From the NCBI RefSeq assembly GCF_025464955.1, contig NZ_JAODNM010000089.1, forward strand, positions 1 through 64,000: a DNA stretch of 64,000 nt, read 5' to 3'. Both the position numbers and the translations under genes were made by a program. Source of the stretch: Amycolatopsis sp. Lineage in GTDB: Bacteria; Actinomycetota; Actinomycetes; Mycobacteriales; Pseudonocardiaceae. Every line of letters begins with the position of its first letter. Position 1 is the first letter of the stretch. Positions 8,649 to 17,466 of this stretch are shown piece by piece. Under the pieces are notes generated by a model. The model was not told the origin of the DNA. It searched no databases and saw only the letters and a program-made list of their open reading frames with translations.

Positions 8649-10309
8649 CGGTTCTGGAACCACCGCGGCGGATCGGCGGCGACGTCGTCGTCGAAACCCT
8701 GCGCGCGCTCGGCGCGGACACCGTGTTCGGTCTCCCCGGCCAGCACGCGCTCGGGCTGTTCGAAGCCCTGCGACGCGCACCCGACCTGGCGCTGATCAGC
8801 TCGCGGGTGGAGAACAACCTCGCGTTCGCCGCCGACGGGTTCGCTCGCGCACGCCTCGCCGGCGATTCGGACGATCCGGTGCCGGTCACCCCGATGATCG
8901 TGTCGACGGGCCCGGGCGCGCTGCTGACGCTGGCGTCGCTGCAGGAGTCACGCGCCGCGTCGGTGCCGGTGCTGGGCATCTCCAGCCAGATCCCGGTCGC
9001 CGGGCTCGGCGGCGGACGGCACGGGTACCTCCACGAGCTCCCTGACCAGCAGGCGAGCTTCTCGGGCATCGTCAAGTCCGTCCACGTCGTCCGTACCGTG
9101 AGCCAGATCCCGACCGCGCTGCGCGAAGCATGGACGTCGGCGTCGACCGCGCCGTTCGGCCCGGTGTGGGTCGAAATCCCGCAGGACGTGCTGCTCGAAG
9201 AGACCACACTGCCGCGGATCACCTCGGCCACAGCGACCCCCGCCCCGCTGGAACCGCTGCCCGAGCTCATCGCCGCGGCAGCCGAACTCCTTGGCGAGGC
9301 AAGGAATCCGGTGATCCTCGCCGGAGGCGGCGCGCAGCGGTCTCGCACTTACATCGAGCTGAAGGCACTCGCCGAGGCCCTGCGCGCGCCCGTGCTCTCG
9401 ACGTTCGGTGGCAAGGGCATTTTCGACTGGGACCACGAGCTGTCCGGCCAGTCCTGGCTGGAGGACTGGCACTCGACGGAGTTCCTCGCCGACGCGGATG
9501 TCTTGCTGGTACTGGGTTCCGGGCTCGGTGAGCTGTCGAGCAACTACCGGGAATTCGCGCCGCGCGGGAAGGTCATCCAGGTCGAGGCCGATCTCGGGAA
9601 GCTGGAATCCAACTACCCGGCGCTGGGTATCCACGCCGACGTCAAGCTCGCGGTGGAAGCGCTGCTGGAATGGGTGCCGATCCGGAAGTCCGACGGCCGC
9701 GCCGAAAAGGCCGTCGCCGAGCTGCTCGGTAAGGTGGGCGACCGACTCGACGCGCAGCCCCTCGACGTCGAGCGCAAGCTGCTCGCGGACATCCGGGCCG
9801 CGGTTCCGGACGGCGTGCAGACGTTCTGGGACATGACGATCGCCGCGTACTGGGCGTGGTCGGTGTGGAACCCCGACCACGCGCCGATCCACTCCGCGCA
9901 GGGTGCCGGCGGGCTGGGCTACGGCCTGCCCGGTGCCCTCGGCGGCGCGGCGGCCACGGGCGGCGCCACGCTGGCGGTGTCCGGCGACGGCGGCGCGATG
10001 TACGGCCTCGCGGAGCTCGCGACGGCCGTCCAGCACCAACTCGACGTCACCTGGCTGATCGTCGACGACGGCGGTTACGGCATCCTGCGCGAGTACCTGA
10101 CCGGCGCGTTCGGCCAATCGACCGCGACCGAACTGGCCCGGCCCGACTTCGTCGCGCTGGCGAAGTCGTTCGGGGTGCCGGCGAATCTGTCCACTTTGGA
10201 CACCGTCGGCGCCGACCTCGCCGAGGCGCTGCGCACGCCAGGCCCCCACGTCGTCGTGCTTCCCGCGCTGCTGAAGATGTTCGAGCCGACCCACTTGGAG
10301 AAATCATGA
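8645..10309 (+). CDS. Thiamine-diphosphate-dependent decarboxylase, candidate 2-ketoarginine decarboxylase
   Basis: This 554-residue protein has the three-domain layout of the acetolactate synthase/pyruvate decarboxylase superfamily. The N-terminal PYR domain has the catalytic glutamate in SSRVENNLAFAADG. A central domain follows, and the C-terminal PP domain has the ThDP/Mg motif GDGGAMYGLAELATAVQHQLD. It begins inside the ureohydrolase stop (ATGA) and ends inside the start of the aldehyde dehydrogenase (ATGA), so the three are tightly coupled. No small regulatory subunit is nearby, and the gene is not with ilv genes. In the Pseudomonas arginine transaminase pathway AruI, annotated as acetolactate-synthase-like, decarboxylates 2-ketoarginine. 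The context suggests the same job here, which is inference. Confidence 0.82.
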   Translation: MTVLEPPRRIGGDVVVETLRALGADTVFGLPGQHALGLFEALRRAPDLALISSRVENNLAFAADGFARARLAGDSDDPVPVTPMIVSTGPGALLTLASLQESRAASVPVLGISSQIPVAGLGGGRHGYLHELPDQQASFSGIVKSVHVVRTVSQIPTALREAWTSASTAPFGPVWVEIPQDVLLEETTLPRITSATATPAPLEPLPELIAAAAELLGEARNPVILAGGGAQRSRTYIELKALAEALRAPVLSTFGGKGIFDWDHELSGQSWLEDWHSTEFLADADVLLVLGSGLGELSSNYREFAPRGKVIQVEADLGKLESNYPALGIHADVKLAVEALLEWVPIRKSDGRAEKAVAELLGKVGDRLDAQPLDVERKLLADIRAAVPDGVQTFWDMTIAAYWAWSVWNPDHAPIHSAQGAGGLGYGLPGALGGAAATGGATLAVSGDGGAMYGLAELATAVQHQLDVTWLIVDDGGYGILREYLTGAFGQSTATELARPDFVALAKSFGVPANLSTLDTVGADLAEALRTPGPHVVVLPALLKMFEPTHLEKS

Positions 10310-11709
10310 CGGTCCTGAACTTCGTCGACTCGCGGGAGGTTCCGGCCGCCGGCGGGCGGACGCTCGACCTGGTGGACCCGGCGACCGGCGAGGTGTCCGG
10401 CAGCAGCGTGCTGTCCGAGGAAGCCGACGTCGACGCCGCGCTCGAAGCGGCCGCGCGGGCGTTCGCCGTGTGGCGCAAAAGCACGCCGGCACAACGGCAG
10501 CTGGCATTGCTGAAGATCGCCGACGCCGTCGAGGCGCGCGCGGAAGAGTTCGCGGACGCCGAAGTCGCCGAGACCGGCAAGATCCGGCAGGTCGTCCTGG
10601 ACGAAGAAATCCCGGAAAGCGTCAGCGCCCTGCGGTTCTTCGCGGGCGCCGCGCGGAACCTCGACGGCACCGCCGCGGGCGAGTACGCGGTCGGGCACAC
10701 CTCGGTGATCCGCCGCGAGCCGATCGGGGTGTGCGCGCAGATCGCGCCGTGGAACTACCCGCTGATGATGGGCGTGTGGAAGATCGCCCCGGCACTGGCC
10801 GCGGGCAACACCGTGGTGCTCAAGCCGGCCGAAACGACCCCGAGCACGGCCGTGCTGCTGGCGAAGGTCGCGGCGGAGTTCCTGCCGCAGGGCGCGTTCA
10901 ACGTGCTGTGCGGTGACCGCGACACCGGCCGTGCGCTGGTGCGGCACCCGATCACCGAGCTCGTGTCGATCACCGGGTCCACCCGCGCCGGTATCGACGT
11001 GGCCACGGTGGCCGCCGCCGACCTCAAGCGCACGCACCTCGAACTCGGCGGCAACGCACCGCTGCTGGTCTTCGACGACGTCGACCTGGCCGAAGCCGCG
11101 GAAGGGATCGTGGGCGCCGCGTTCTACAACGCCGGGCAGGACTGCACCGCGGGCAGCCGGGTGCTCGTCCACGAGTCGATCCACGACGCGTTCGTCGCCG
11201 AGCTGACGAAGGTCGCCGCCGGTAACACCGCGGGCGTCGACTTCGGCCCGCTCAACAGTGCCGCCCAGTTCGACCGGGTCCGCGGACTGCTGGCACGGCT
11301 GCCTTCGCACGCTCGACTCGAGACCGGCGGCAAGCCCGCGTCCGAGCGGGGGTTCTTCTTCGCTCCCACGGTCGTTTCCGGCTTGCGCCAGGACGACGAA
11401 ATCGTGCAGGAGGAGATCTTCGGGCCGGTCATCACCGTGCAGTCCTTCGCCGACGAGACCGAAGCGCTGGCGCTCGCCAACGGCGTCCCGTACGGCCTGG
11501 CGTCCTCGGTGTGGACCAACGACCACTCGCGGGCCGTCCGGGTGTCCGGCGAGCTGGACTTCGGCTGCGTCTGGGTCAACACGCACGGGCCACTGGTCGC
11601 GGAAATGCCGCACGGCGGCTTCGGCCTCAGCGGCCACGCCAAGGACCTCTCGGCCTACGCGTTCGCCGAGTACACCCGCGTGAAGCACGTCATGACGCGC
11701 TGGGGTTAG
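10306..11709 (+). CDS. Aldehyde dehydrogenase, candidate 4-guanidinobutyraldehyde dehydrogenase
   Basis: This 467-residue NAD(P)-dependent aldehyde dehydrogenase contains APWNYPLMMGVWK, the catalytic Glu in LELGGNAP and the nucleophile Cys in NAGQDCTAGSR. The motif EEIFGPVI is near the C-terminus. The ATG at 10306 overlaps the stop of the ThDP enzyme. The best family match is the gamma-aminobutyraldehyde/betaine-aldehyde group. Placed after a ThDP decarboxylase and with a ureohydrolase, it most plausibly oxidises 4-guanidinobutyraldehyde to 4-guanidinobutyrate (the KauB step). It is the last gene of the operon, and its stop overlaps the 3' end of the PH-domain pseudogene on the other strand. 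Confidence 0.88.
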   Translation: MTVLNFVDSREVPAAGGRTLDLVDPATGEVSGSSVLSEEADVDAALEAAARAFAVWRKSTPAQRQLALLKIADAVEARAEEFADAEVAETGKIRQVVLDEEIPESVSALRFFAGAARNLDGTAAGEYAVGHTSVIRREPIGVCAQIAPWNYPLMMGVWKIAPALAAGNTVVLKPAETTPSTAVLLAKVAAEFLPQGAFNVLCGDRDTGRALVRHPITELVSITGSTRAGIDVATVAAADLKRTHLELGGNAPLLVFDDVDLAEAAEGIVGAAFYNAGQDCTAGSRVLVHESIHDAFVAELTKVAAGNTAGVDFGPLNSAAQFDRVRGLLARLPSHARLETGGKPASERGFFFAPTVVSGLRQDDEIVQEEIFGPVITVQSFADETEALALANGVPYGLASSVWTNDHSRAVRVSGELDFGCVWVNTHGPLVAEMPHGGFGLSGHAKDLSAYAFAEYTRVKHVMTRWG

Positions 11710-12230
11710 TCCCAGCGGCTCGCGGCGGCGGTCCAGGAAGCCCGGCGCTGCCGCTGGTCGTCAGCAGTGAGGTCGCGAAGGCGTTGATGTGAAGCGCGGA
11801 ATCAACGACGTCGCTCGGAGCCGCACGGTCCGGCACCGACCGACGATCGAGATCACGCCCCGGGTCGCTGCGACGGTCACCGCTGCTCGACCGCCACGTA
11901 CCACCACACCCGGCCCCGACCGGCTTTCATGCTGTGCACGGAGAACCCGCTGATTTCCGACCAGGGCAGCCGTCGGGTGCGGAACGCGTTGCGCACCTGG
12001 AGCCCTTGGTCGTCGACAACCAACCGCTGCCGGACCGCCGTGACGACCAGAAGAAGGCACAGAGCCGAAACGCCCCACCAGCTCAGGCGCCAAGCCAGTG
12101 CCCCGCCCCCGTGCAGATGCTCCTCTCGCACGCCGAAAGCCCCGGCGAAAGCCAGCACACCCGCGCAGAGGAACCCAGTGAATCCCTGGGAAACCGCCAC
12201 ACCGGTACCGCGAAATCTGCGCTCCGCCAT
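11706..12230 (-). pseudogene. PH-domain membrane protein gene with frameshifts
   Basis: From the ATG at 12230 the frame gives 117 residues with two hydrophobic helices (about 15-32 and 45-62). A bacterial PH-domain start follows (RLVVDDQGLQVRNAFRTRRL, PWSEISGFSVHS) and then a stop after YVAVEQR. The missing beta strand reads GRCRTVRLRATSLI in another frame. The first frame then resumes with LRDLTADDQRQRRASWTAAA and SRWD, ending at TAA 11706-11708. Such arginine/alanine-rich tails are usual for this family. At least two small indels or sequence errors therefore break the gene. Confidence 0.6.
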
Positions 12231-12260
12231 GTCAGCTCAGAGACTTTCCGGCCATTGCGA

Positions 12261-14168
12261 CTACGAGTCCTTGGCGAGTTCCTTGGTGGCGCCGAGGGTG
12301 GTCGACGCCCATTCGGTGACCTTGCGGGCGACGTCCTGGGCGGTGAGGCCGATCCGGGCGAGCACCTCGGCACGGGAACCGTGGGCGTGGAACTCCTGCG
12401 GCACGGCGAGATCCCGCAACGGGACGTCACATTCCGCGTCACGGAAGACGGCCGACAGTGCCGAACCGAAGCCGCCGTGACGTCCGCTGTCCTCGACCGT
12501 GACGACAAGCCGGTGCTGCTCGGCGAGCGCCACGAGCGCCGGCGGGACCGGGACGACCCAGCGCGGGTCGACGACGGTGACGCCGATGCCCTGGTCCGCG
12601 AGCCGGTCCGCGGCCGCGAGGCCCAGCGGGGCGAACGCACCGACGGCGATGAGCAGGACGTCCGCGTTGGTCCCGGAGGCCGGGCGACGCAGCACGTCGA
12701 CAGCGCCGACACGCTCGACGGCTGGCACGGAGTCGATCACCGCGCCACGGGAGAACCGCAACGCACTGGGACCGTCCGAAATGGACACTGCCTCGCGCAG
12801 TTCTTCACGCAGGGTCTCGGCATCACGAGGTGCGGCAACCTTCATGCCCGGGATCATGCCCAGCAGCGACAGGTCCCACATGCCGTGGTGGCTCGGTCCG
12901 TCGGGTCCGGTGATGCCGGCGCGGTCGAGCACCAAGGTCACCGGCTGCTTGTGCAGCGCGACATCCATCAGCAGCTGGTCGAAAGCACGGTTGAGGAAGG
13001 TCGAGTACACCGCTACGACGGGGTGCATCCCGCCCATCGCGAGCCCGGCCGCCGAAGTCACCGCGTGCTGCTCGGCGATGCCGACGTCGAACCAGCGGTC
13101 CGGGAACGCGTCGGCGAACTTCTGCAGCCCGGTGGACCGCAGCATCGCCGCCGTGATGGCCACGACGTCCGCACGCTCGGCACCGATGAGGGCGAGCTCG
13201 TCGCCGAACACCCCGGTCCAGCTCAGGCCCTTGATGGGGGGCAGGCCCGTTTCCGGGTCGATCGGGTCGGTCTGGTGCATCTGGTCGTTCGCGTCGTTCA
13301 CCGCGGGCGGGTAACCGTGGCCCTTTTCGGTGACCACGTGCACGATCACCGAACCGCCGAAGTCCCGCGCGCTCTGGAACGCCTTTTCCAGCGCCACGAG
13401 ATCATGCCCGTCGACCGGGCCGAGGTACTTCAGCCCGAGGTCGGAGAACATCATCTGCGGGCTCAGCGCGTCCTTGATCCCGGCTTTCGCCGCATGCAGC
13501 GCCGCGTAGATCGGCTTGCCGACAACCGGCGTCCGCAGGAGCCGCGCACGACCGCGGTCGAGAAAGCGCTCGTACCCGGGCCTCAACCGCAGGGAGGCGA
13601 GGTGCTCGGCGAAACCGCCGATCGTCGGCGAGTACGACCGTCCGTTGTCGTTGATCACGATGACAACCGGGCGGGTGCGGTCGGCGGCGATGTTGTTGAG
13701 CGCCTCCCAGCACATACCGCCGGTCAGCGCGCCGTCACCGACGACGGCGATCGCGTGGCGACCACCGCCGGCGAGTCGGAACGCCTTCGCCAGGCCGTCC
13801 ACGTACGACAACGCGGTGGAGGCGTGGCTGTTCTCGACGAAGTCGTGTTCGCTCTCGTCCCGCGCGGGATAACCGGTGACGCCGCCAGTCTGACGAAGCC
13901 GGTCGAAGCCGTCTTGCCGCCCGGTGATGATCTTGTGGACGTACGACTGGTGCCCCACGTCGAACACGATCGCGTCGGTCGGCGAATCGAAGACGCGGTG
14001 CAGCGCCATCGTCAGCTCGACGACGCCGAGGTTGGGCCCGAGATGCCCGCCCGCAAGCCGGACCTTGTCGACCAGGAAGTCCCGGATCTCGTCGGCCACC
14101 AGCTCCAGCCGGCCGTAGTCCATGCTCTTCAAGTCGGCCGGTCCGTGCACGGACTGCAGCAACGTCAC
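12261..14168 (-). CDS. dxs: 1-deoxy-D-xylulose-5-phosphate synthase
   Basis: This 635-residue ThDP enzyme makes DXP from pyruvate and glyceraldehyde 3-phosphate, the first step of the MEP isoprenoid pathway. It shows the DXS N-terminus TLLQSVHGPADLK, the histidine in GGHLGPNLG, and the ThDP motif VGDGALTGGMCWEALNN. The transketolase-like middle domain has DIGIAEQHAVT-type residues (DVGIAEQHAVTSAAGLA), and the domain LDRAGITGPDGPSHHG follows. I chose the GTG at 14168 rather than an upstream ATG because AGGTGGAG is correctly spaced and homologues begin there. No other MEP genes are adjacent. Confidence 0.95.
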   Translation of the reverse strand: MTLLQSVHGPADLKSMDYGRLELVADEIRDFLVDKVRLAGGHLGPNLGVVELTMALHRVFDSPTDAIVFDVGHQSYVHKIITGRQDGFDRLRQTGGVTGYPARDESEHDFVENSHASTALSYVDGLAKAFRLAGGGRHAIAVVGDGALTGGMCWEALNNIAADRTRPVVIVINDNGRSYSPTIGGFAEHLASLRLRPGYERFLDRGRARLLRTPVVGKPIYAALHAAKAGIKDALSPQMMFSDLGLKYLGPVDGHDLVALEKAFQSARDFGGSVIVHVVTEKGHGYPPAVNDANDQMHQTDPIDPETGLPPIKGLSWTGVFGDELALIGAERADVVAITAAMLRSTGLQKFADAFPDRWFDVGIAEQHAVTSAAGLAMGGMHPVVAVYSTFLNRAFDQLLMDVALHKQPVTLVLDRAGITGPDGPSHHGMWDLSLLGMIPGMKVAAPRDAETLREELREAVSISDGPSALRFSRGAVIDSVPAVERVGAVDVLRRPASGTNADVLLIAVGAFAPLGLAAADRLADQGIGVTVVDPRWVVPVPPALVALAEQHRLVVTVEDSGRHGGFGSALSAVFRDAECDVPLRDLAVPQEFHAHGSRAEVLARIGLTAQDVARKVTEWASTTLGATKELAKDS

Positions 14169-14330
14169 ACTCCACCTCGCCTGTTCCACTTGCCTGTTCG
14201 ACTCGCCCGCGCTTCGCCCGGGACGTCCGCACAGTCTACGGAGCCCCGTCCAGTACGGCTGTCCCCCTTCGTGGTCGTCGCGACGCCGCGTAACAAGCGC
14301 GTTGGTTCCTTCGGCGCAATAATCACAACA

Positions 14331-14353
14331 TGATCACGGCACCTCCTTGATCA
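14331..14353. promoter_or_regulatory. Paired TGATCA boxes upstream of the aldehyde dehydrogenase
   Basis: Two copies of the palindrome TGATCA (14331-14336 and 14348-14353) lie 17 bp centre to centre in the 222-bp gap between dxs and the divergent betaine-type cluster. The spacing of the two boxes and their place just before the first gene make an operator possible. No regulator gene is adjacent to support it. Confidence 0.3.
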
Positions 14354-14390
14354 CTACGCAGCGAGATCGAACGGACACGGAGAGGACGGA

Positions 14391-15869
14391 ATGGCGGACT
14401 TCTTTATCGGCGGACAGTGGGTCGATTCACGCGGCGGCGGGACCAGGGAGATCCGGTGCCCGGCGGACGGTTCGCTGGTGGCGGTGGTCGCCGAAGCGAC
14501 CAGGGAGGACACCGAGGCCGCCATCGCCGCGGCCAGGGAGGCGTTCGACCACGGACCTTGGCCGTCCACCCCTTCCGCCCAACGCGGCGACCTGCTGCTA
14601 CGAGCCGCCGGCCTGCTGGACCGCGATAAGGACACCTTCGCCCGCGCCGAATCGCTCGACACCGGGAAACGCCTGGTCGAGAGCGAATTCGACATGGCCG
14701 ACATCGCCGCCTGCCTGCGGTACTTCGGCAAGCTCGCCGCCAACGACGCAGGTCGTGTGGTCGACGCGGGCACGCCGGACGCCTTCAGCAGGATCGTCTA
14801 CGAGCCCGTCGGTGTGTGCGGTCTCATCACCCCCTGGAATTACCCGCTCTTACAGACCGTGTGGAAGATCGCTCCGGCGTTGGCCGCCGGAAACACCTTC
14901 GTCCTCAAACCGAGTGAACTCACTCCGCACACGTCGATCCTGTTCATGAAGCTGCTCACCGAGGCCGGACTGCCGGCCGGGGTGGCGAACCTCGTCCTCG
15001 GCGCCGGCCCCGACGCGGGCGCGCCGCTGTCCGAGCACCCGGACGTCGACCTCGTGTCCTTTACCGGCGGCCTGGCCACCGGCAAGATCATCGCCGCGTC
15101 GGCCGCGGCCACGGTCAAGAAGGTCGCACTGGAACTCGGCGGCAAGAACCCCAACGTGGTGTTCGCCGACGCCGACTTCGAAACAGCCGTCGACTACGCG
15201 CTGACCGCCGTGTTCCTGCACTCCGGACAGGTCTGCTCAGCCGGAGCGCGCCTGATCGTCGCCGAAGAGTGGCACGACCGGTTCGTCGATGAACTGGTCC
15301 GCCGCGCGGAACTGATCCGTCTCGGCGGGCCGTTCGACGAACGTGCCGAGACCGGTCCGCTCATCTCCGCGGCACATCTCGCGAAAATCGAGCGCTACGT
15401 CGCCGCGGCGCTGGCCGAAGGCGCAGTGCTGCGGACCGGCGGCAAACGTCCCGATGACCCGAAACTCGCCGACGGCCACTACTACCTGCCGACCATCCTC
15501 GATCGCGTCAAGCAGGGCAGTAGCGCGGTGATCGACGAGTCCTTCGGCCCGGTGCTCACGGTCGAGACCTTCACCGACGAGGAAGACGCGATCCGCATCG
15601 CGAACGACACGAACTACGGCCTCGCCGGCGGCGTGTTCACCAACGACGCCGCTCGCGCGCAGCGGGTGGCAAACCGGCTTCGGCACGGCACGGTGTGGAT
15701 CAACGACTATCACCCGTACCTGCCCCAAGCCGAGTGGGGCGGATTCAAGCAGTCGGGCTTCGGGCGCGAGCTCGGGCCGTCCGGGCTGGCCGAGTACCAG
15801 GAGGCCAAGCACATCTACCAGAACCTGCGTCCCGGGCCGTCCGGCTGGTTCTCCGGGGAAGCCAAGTAG
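14391..15869 (+). CDS. Betaine-aldehyde-type aldehyde dehydrogenase
   Basis: This 492-residue NAD-dependent dehydrogenase has ITPWNYPLLQTVWK, the catalytic Glu in LELGGKNPN, the nucleophile Cys in HSGQVCSAGAR, and the C-terminal signature ESFGPVLTVETF with WINDYHPYLPQAEWGGFKQSG. The last motif is common in glycine-betaine aldehyde dehydrogenases. The ATG at 14391 follows GGAGAGGACGGA. It is followed 28 bp later by an APC permease and then a choline-dehydrogenase-like flavoprotein. The expected reaction is therefore betaine aldehyde to glycine betaine. Another amino-aldehyde cannot be excluded. Confidence 0.85.
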   Translation: MADFFIGGQWVDSRGGGTREIRCPADGSLVAVVAEATREDTEAAIAAAREAFDHGPWPSTPSAQRGDLLLRAAGLLDRDKDTFARAESLDTGKRLVESEFDMADIAACLRYFGKLAANDAGRVVDAGTPDAFSRIVYEPVGVCGLITPWNYPLLQTVWKIAPALAAGNTFVLKPSELTPHTSILFMKLLTEAGLPAGVANLVLGAGPDAGAPLSEHPDVDLVSFTGGLATGKIIAASAAATVKKVALELGGKNPNVVFADADFETAVDYALTAVFLHSGQVCSAGARLIVAEEWHDRFVDELVRRAELIRLGGPFDERAETGPLISAAHLAKIERYVAAALAEGAVLRTGGKRPDDPKLADGHYYLPTILDRVKQGSSAVIDESFGPVLTVETFTDEEDAIRIANDTNYGLAGGVFTNDAARAQRVANRLRHGTVWINDYHPYLPQAEWGGFKQSGFGRELGPSGLAEYQEAKHIYQNLRPGPSGWFSGEAK

Positions 15870-15897
15870 TCCGCGCAGCAGAAGGGAAAGGATCGCC

Positions 15898-17466
15898 TTG
15901 ACCTCCGACTCCGGCGACCAGGAACTCAGCGACTTCGGCTACACGAACCAGCTCAAGCGCACTCTGGGCAGTTTCCAGACCTTCGCCGCGGGCATCAGCT
16001 ACATCTCGGTGCTGACCGGCGTGTTCCAGCTGTCCTATCTGGGGATCTCCCAGGGCGGGCCGGCATACTGGTGGTCCTGGCCATTGGTGTTCGCCGGCCA
16101 GCTGATGGTGGCGCTGAGTTTCGCCGAACTCGCCGCGCACTACCCCGTCGCGGGCTCGATCTACAACTGGGCAAAGAAGCTCAGCAACTCGCACGTCGCC
16201 TGGCTGGCCGGGTGGATGATGCTGCTGGCGTCGATCGTGTCGATCTCGGCCACGGCACTCGCCTACCAGCGGACACTGCCGCAGATCTCGAGCTTCTTCC
16301 AGTTCATCGGAGACGGCAGCGGCACGAGCGACGCGGCCAACGGGGTGCTGCTGGCCACTGTGCTGATCCTGTTCACCATGCTGGTCAACGCTTTCGGTGT
16401 GAAGCTGATGGCCAGGATCAACAGCACTGGCGTTTTCATCGAGCTGCTCTTCGCCGTGCTGCTGGTGATCTTCCTGGCGGCGCACTTCACCCGCGGCCCC
16501 GGGGTGGTCACCGAGACACTCGGCACCGGCAACAGTCATTCGAGCGGCTATCTCGGCGCGTTCCTGATCGCGGCGATTGCGTCTTCGTACGTCATGTACG
16601 GGTTCGACACGGCGGCTTCGCTCGGCGAGGAGTCGGTGAACCCGCACAAGAACGCGCCGAAGGCGATCCTGCGGGCGCTGGTGGCGTCGTTCATCCTCGG
16701 CGGCCTGATCATCCTGTTCGCGCTGATGGCGGTGGGCAACATCCGCGCCCCGCAGCTCAGCACGGTCGGCCTGCAGTACGTGCTCACCGACGCACTGGGC
16801 TCGACCATCGGCCGGGTGTTCCTGTTCGTGGTGTTCATCGCGATCACGGTGTGCGTGCTGGCCGTGCACACCGCGGCGATCCGGATCGCGTTCGCCATGG
16901 CGCGGGACAACGCTTTGCCCGGCGGCTCGAAGCTCGCGAAGGTGAACAAGCGAACCGGTGCCCCGGTGCTGCCCGCGGTGATCATCGGCGTGATCGCGAT
17001 CGCGCTGCTCGCGGTCAACATCAACTCCGCGCAGATCTTCTCGGCTGTGACCAGCCTGGCGATCATCCTGATTTATCTCGCCTACCTGCTGGTCACAGTG
17101 CCCCTGCTGGTCAAACGGCTGCGCGGGCAGTGGCCGTTGAAGAACGCCCCGGCCGGCCGGTTCTCGCTGGGCCGCTGGGGCCTGCCGGTGAACATCCTGG
17201 CGATCCTGTGGGGCGGCGCGATGACGATCAACCTGGCCTGGCCGCGCAACGAGATCTACAACGCGGATCCGCCCTACCACTGGTACCTGCGCTGGAGCTC
17301 GGTCCTGTTCGTGGGCGTCTTCGCGCTCGGCGGCTTCGCCTACTACTGGTTCGTGCAACGGCACAAGGTCGGGGTGCTGGCCGATCACGCTTCGGTCGCC
17401 GACCCGCTCGCGGCCGCGGCCGAAGAAGTACTGACCACCGACGCCGAGGAGGCGACTCAGCAGTGA
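15898..17466 (+). CDS. APC-superfamily permease of the choline/betaine-type cluster
   Basis: This 522-residue protein with about 12 transmembrane segments belongs to the amino acid-polyamine-organocation superfamily. It shows the APC motif GFDTAASLGEESVNPHKNAPK between helices. Translation most likely begins at TTG 15898, preceded by GGGAAAGGA at a good distance. It stands between an aldehyde dehydrogenase and a GMC oxidoreductase whose start overlaps its stop as GTGA. It probably brings in the amine or amino alcohol oxidised by these enzymes; choline or ethanolamine would fit. The substrate is inferred only from context. Confidence 0.85.
   Translation: MTSDSGDQELSDFGYTNQLKRTLGSFQTFAAGISYISVLTGVFQLSYLGISQGGPAYWWSWPLVFAGQLMVALSFAELAAHYPVAGSIYNWAKKLSNSHVAWLAGWMMLLASIVSISATALAYQRTLPQISSFFQFIGDGSGTSDAANGVLLATVLILFTMLVNAFGVKLMARINSTGVFIELLFAVLLVIFLAAHFTRGPGVVTETLGTGNSHSSGYLGAFLIAAIASSYVMYGFDTAASLGEESVNPHKNAPKAILRALVASFILGGLIILFALMAVGNIRAPQLSTVGLQYVLTDALGSTIGRVFLFVVFIAITVCVLAVHTAAIRIAFAMARDNALPGGSKLAKVNKRTGAPVLPAVIIGVIAIALLAVNINSAQIFSAVTSLAIILIYLAYLLVTVPLLVKRLRGQWPLKNAPAGRFSLGRWGLPVNILAILWGGAMTINLAWPRNEIYNADPPYHWYLRWSSVLFVGVFALGGFAYYWFVQRHKVGVLADHASVADPLAAAAEEVLTTDAEEATQQ

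Noticed and set aside
11934..14333. A 799-codon plus-strand open frame opposite dxs.
   Set aside because: It is antisense to dxs and the PH-domain gene and has the composition of a high-GC shadow frame.
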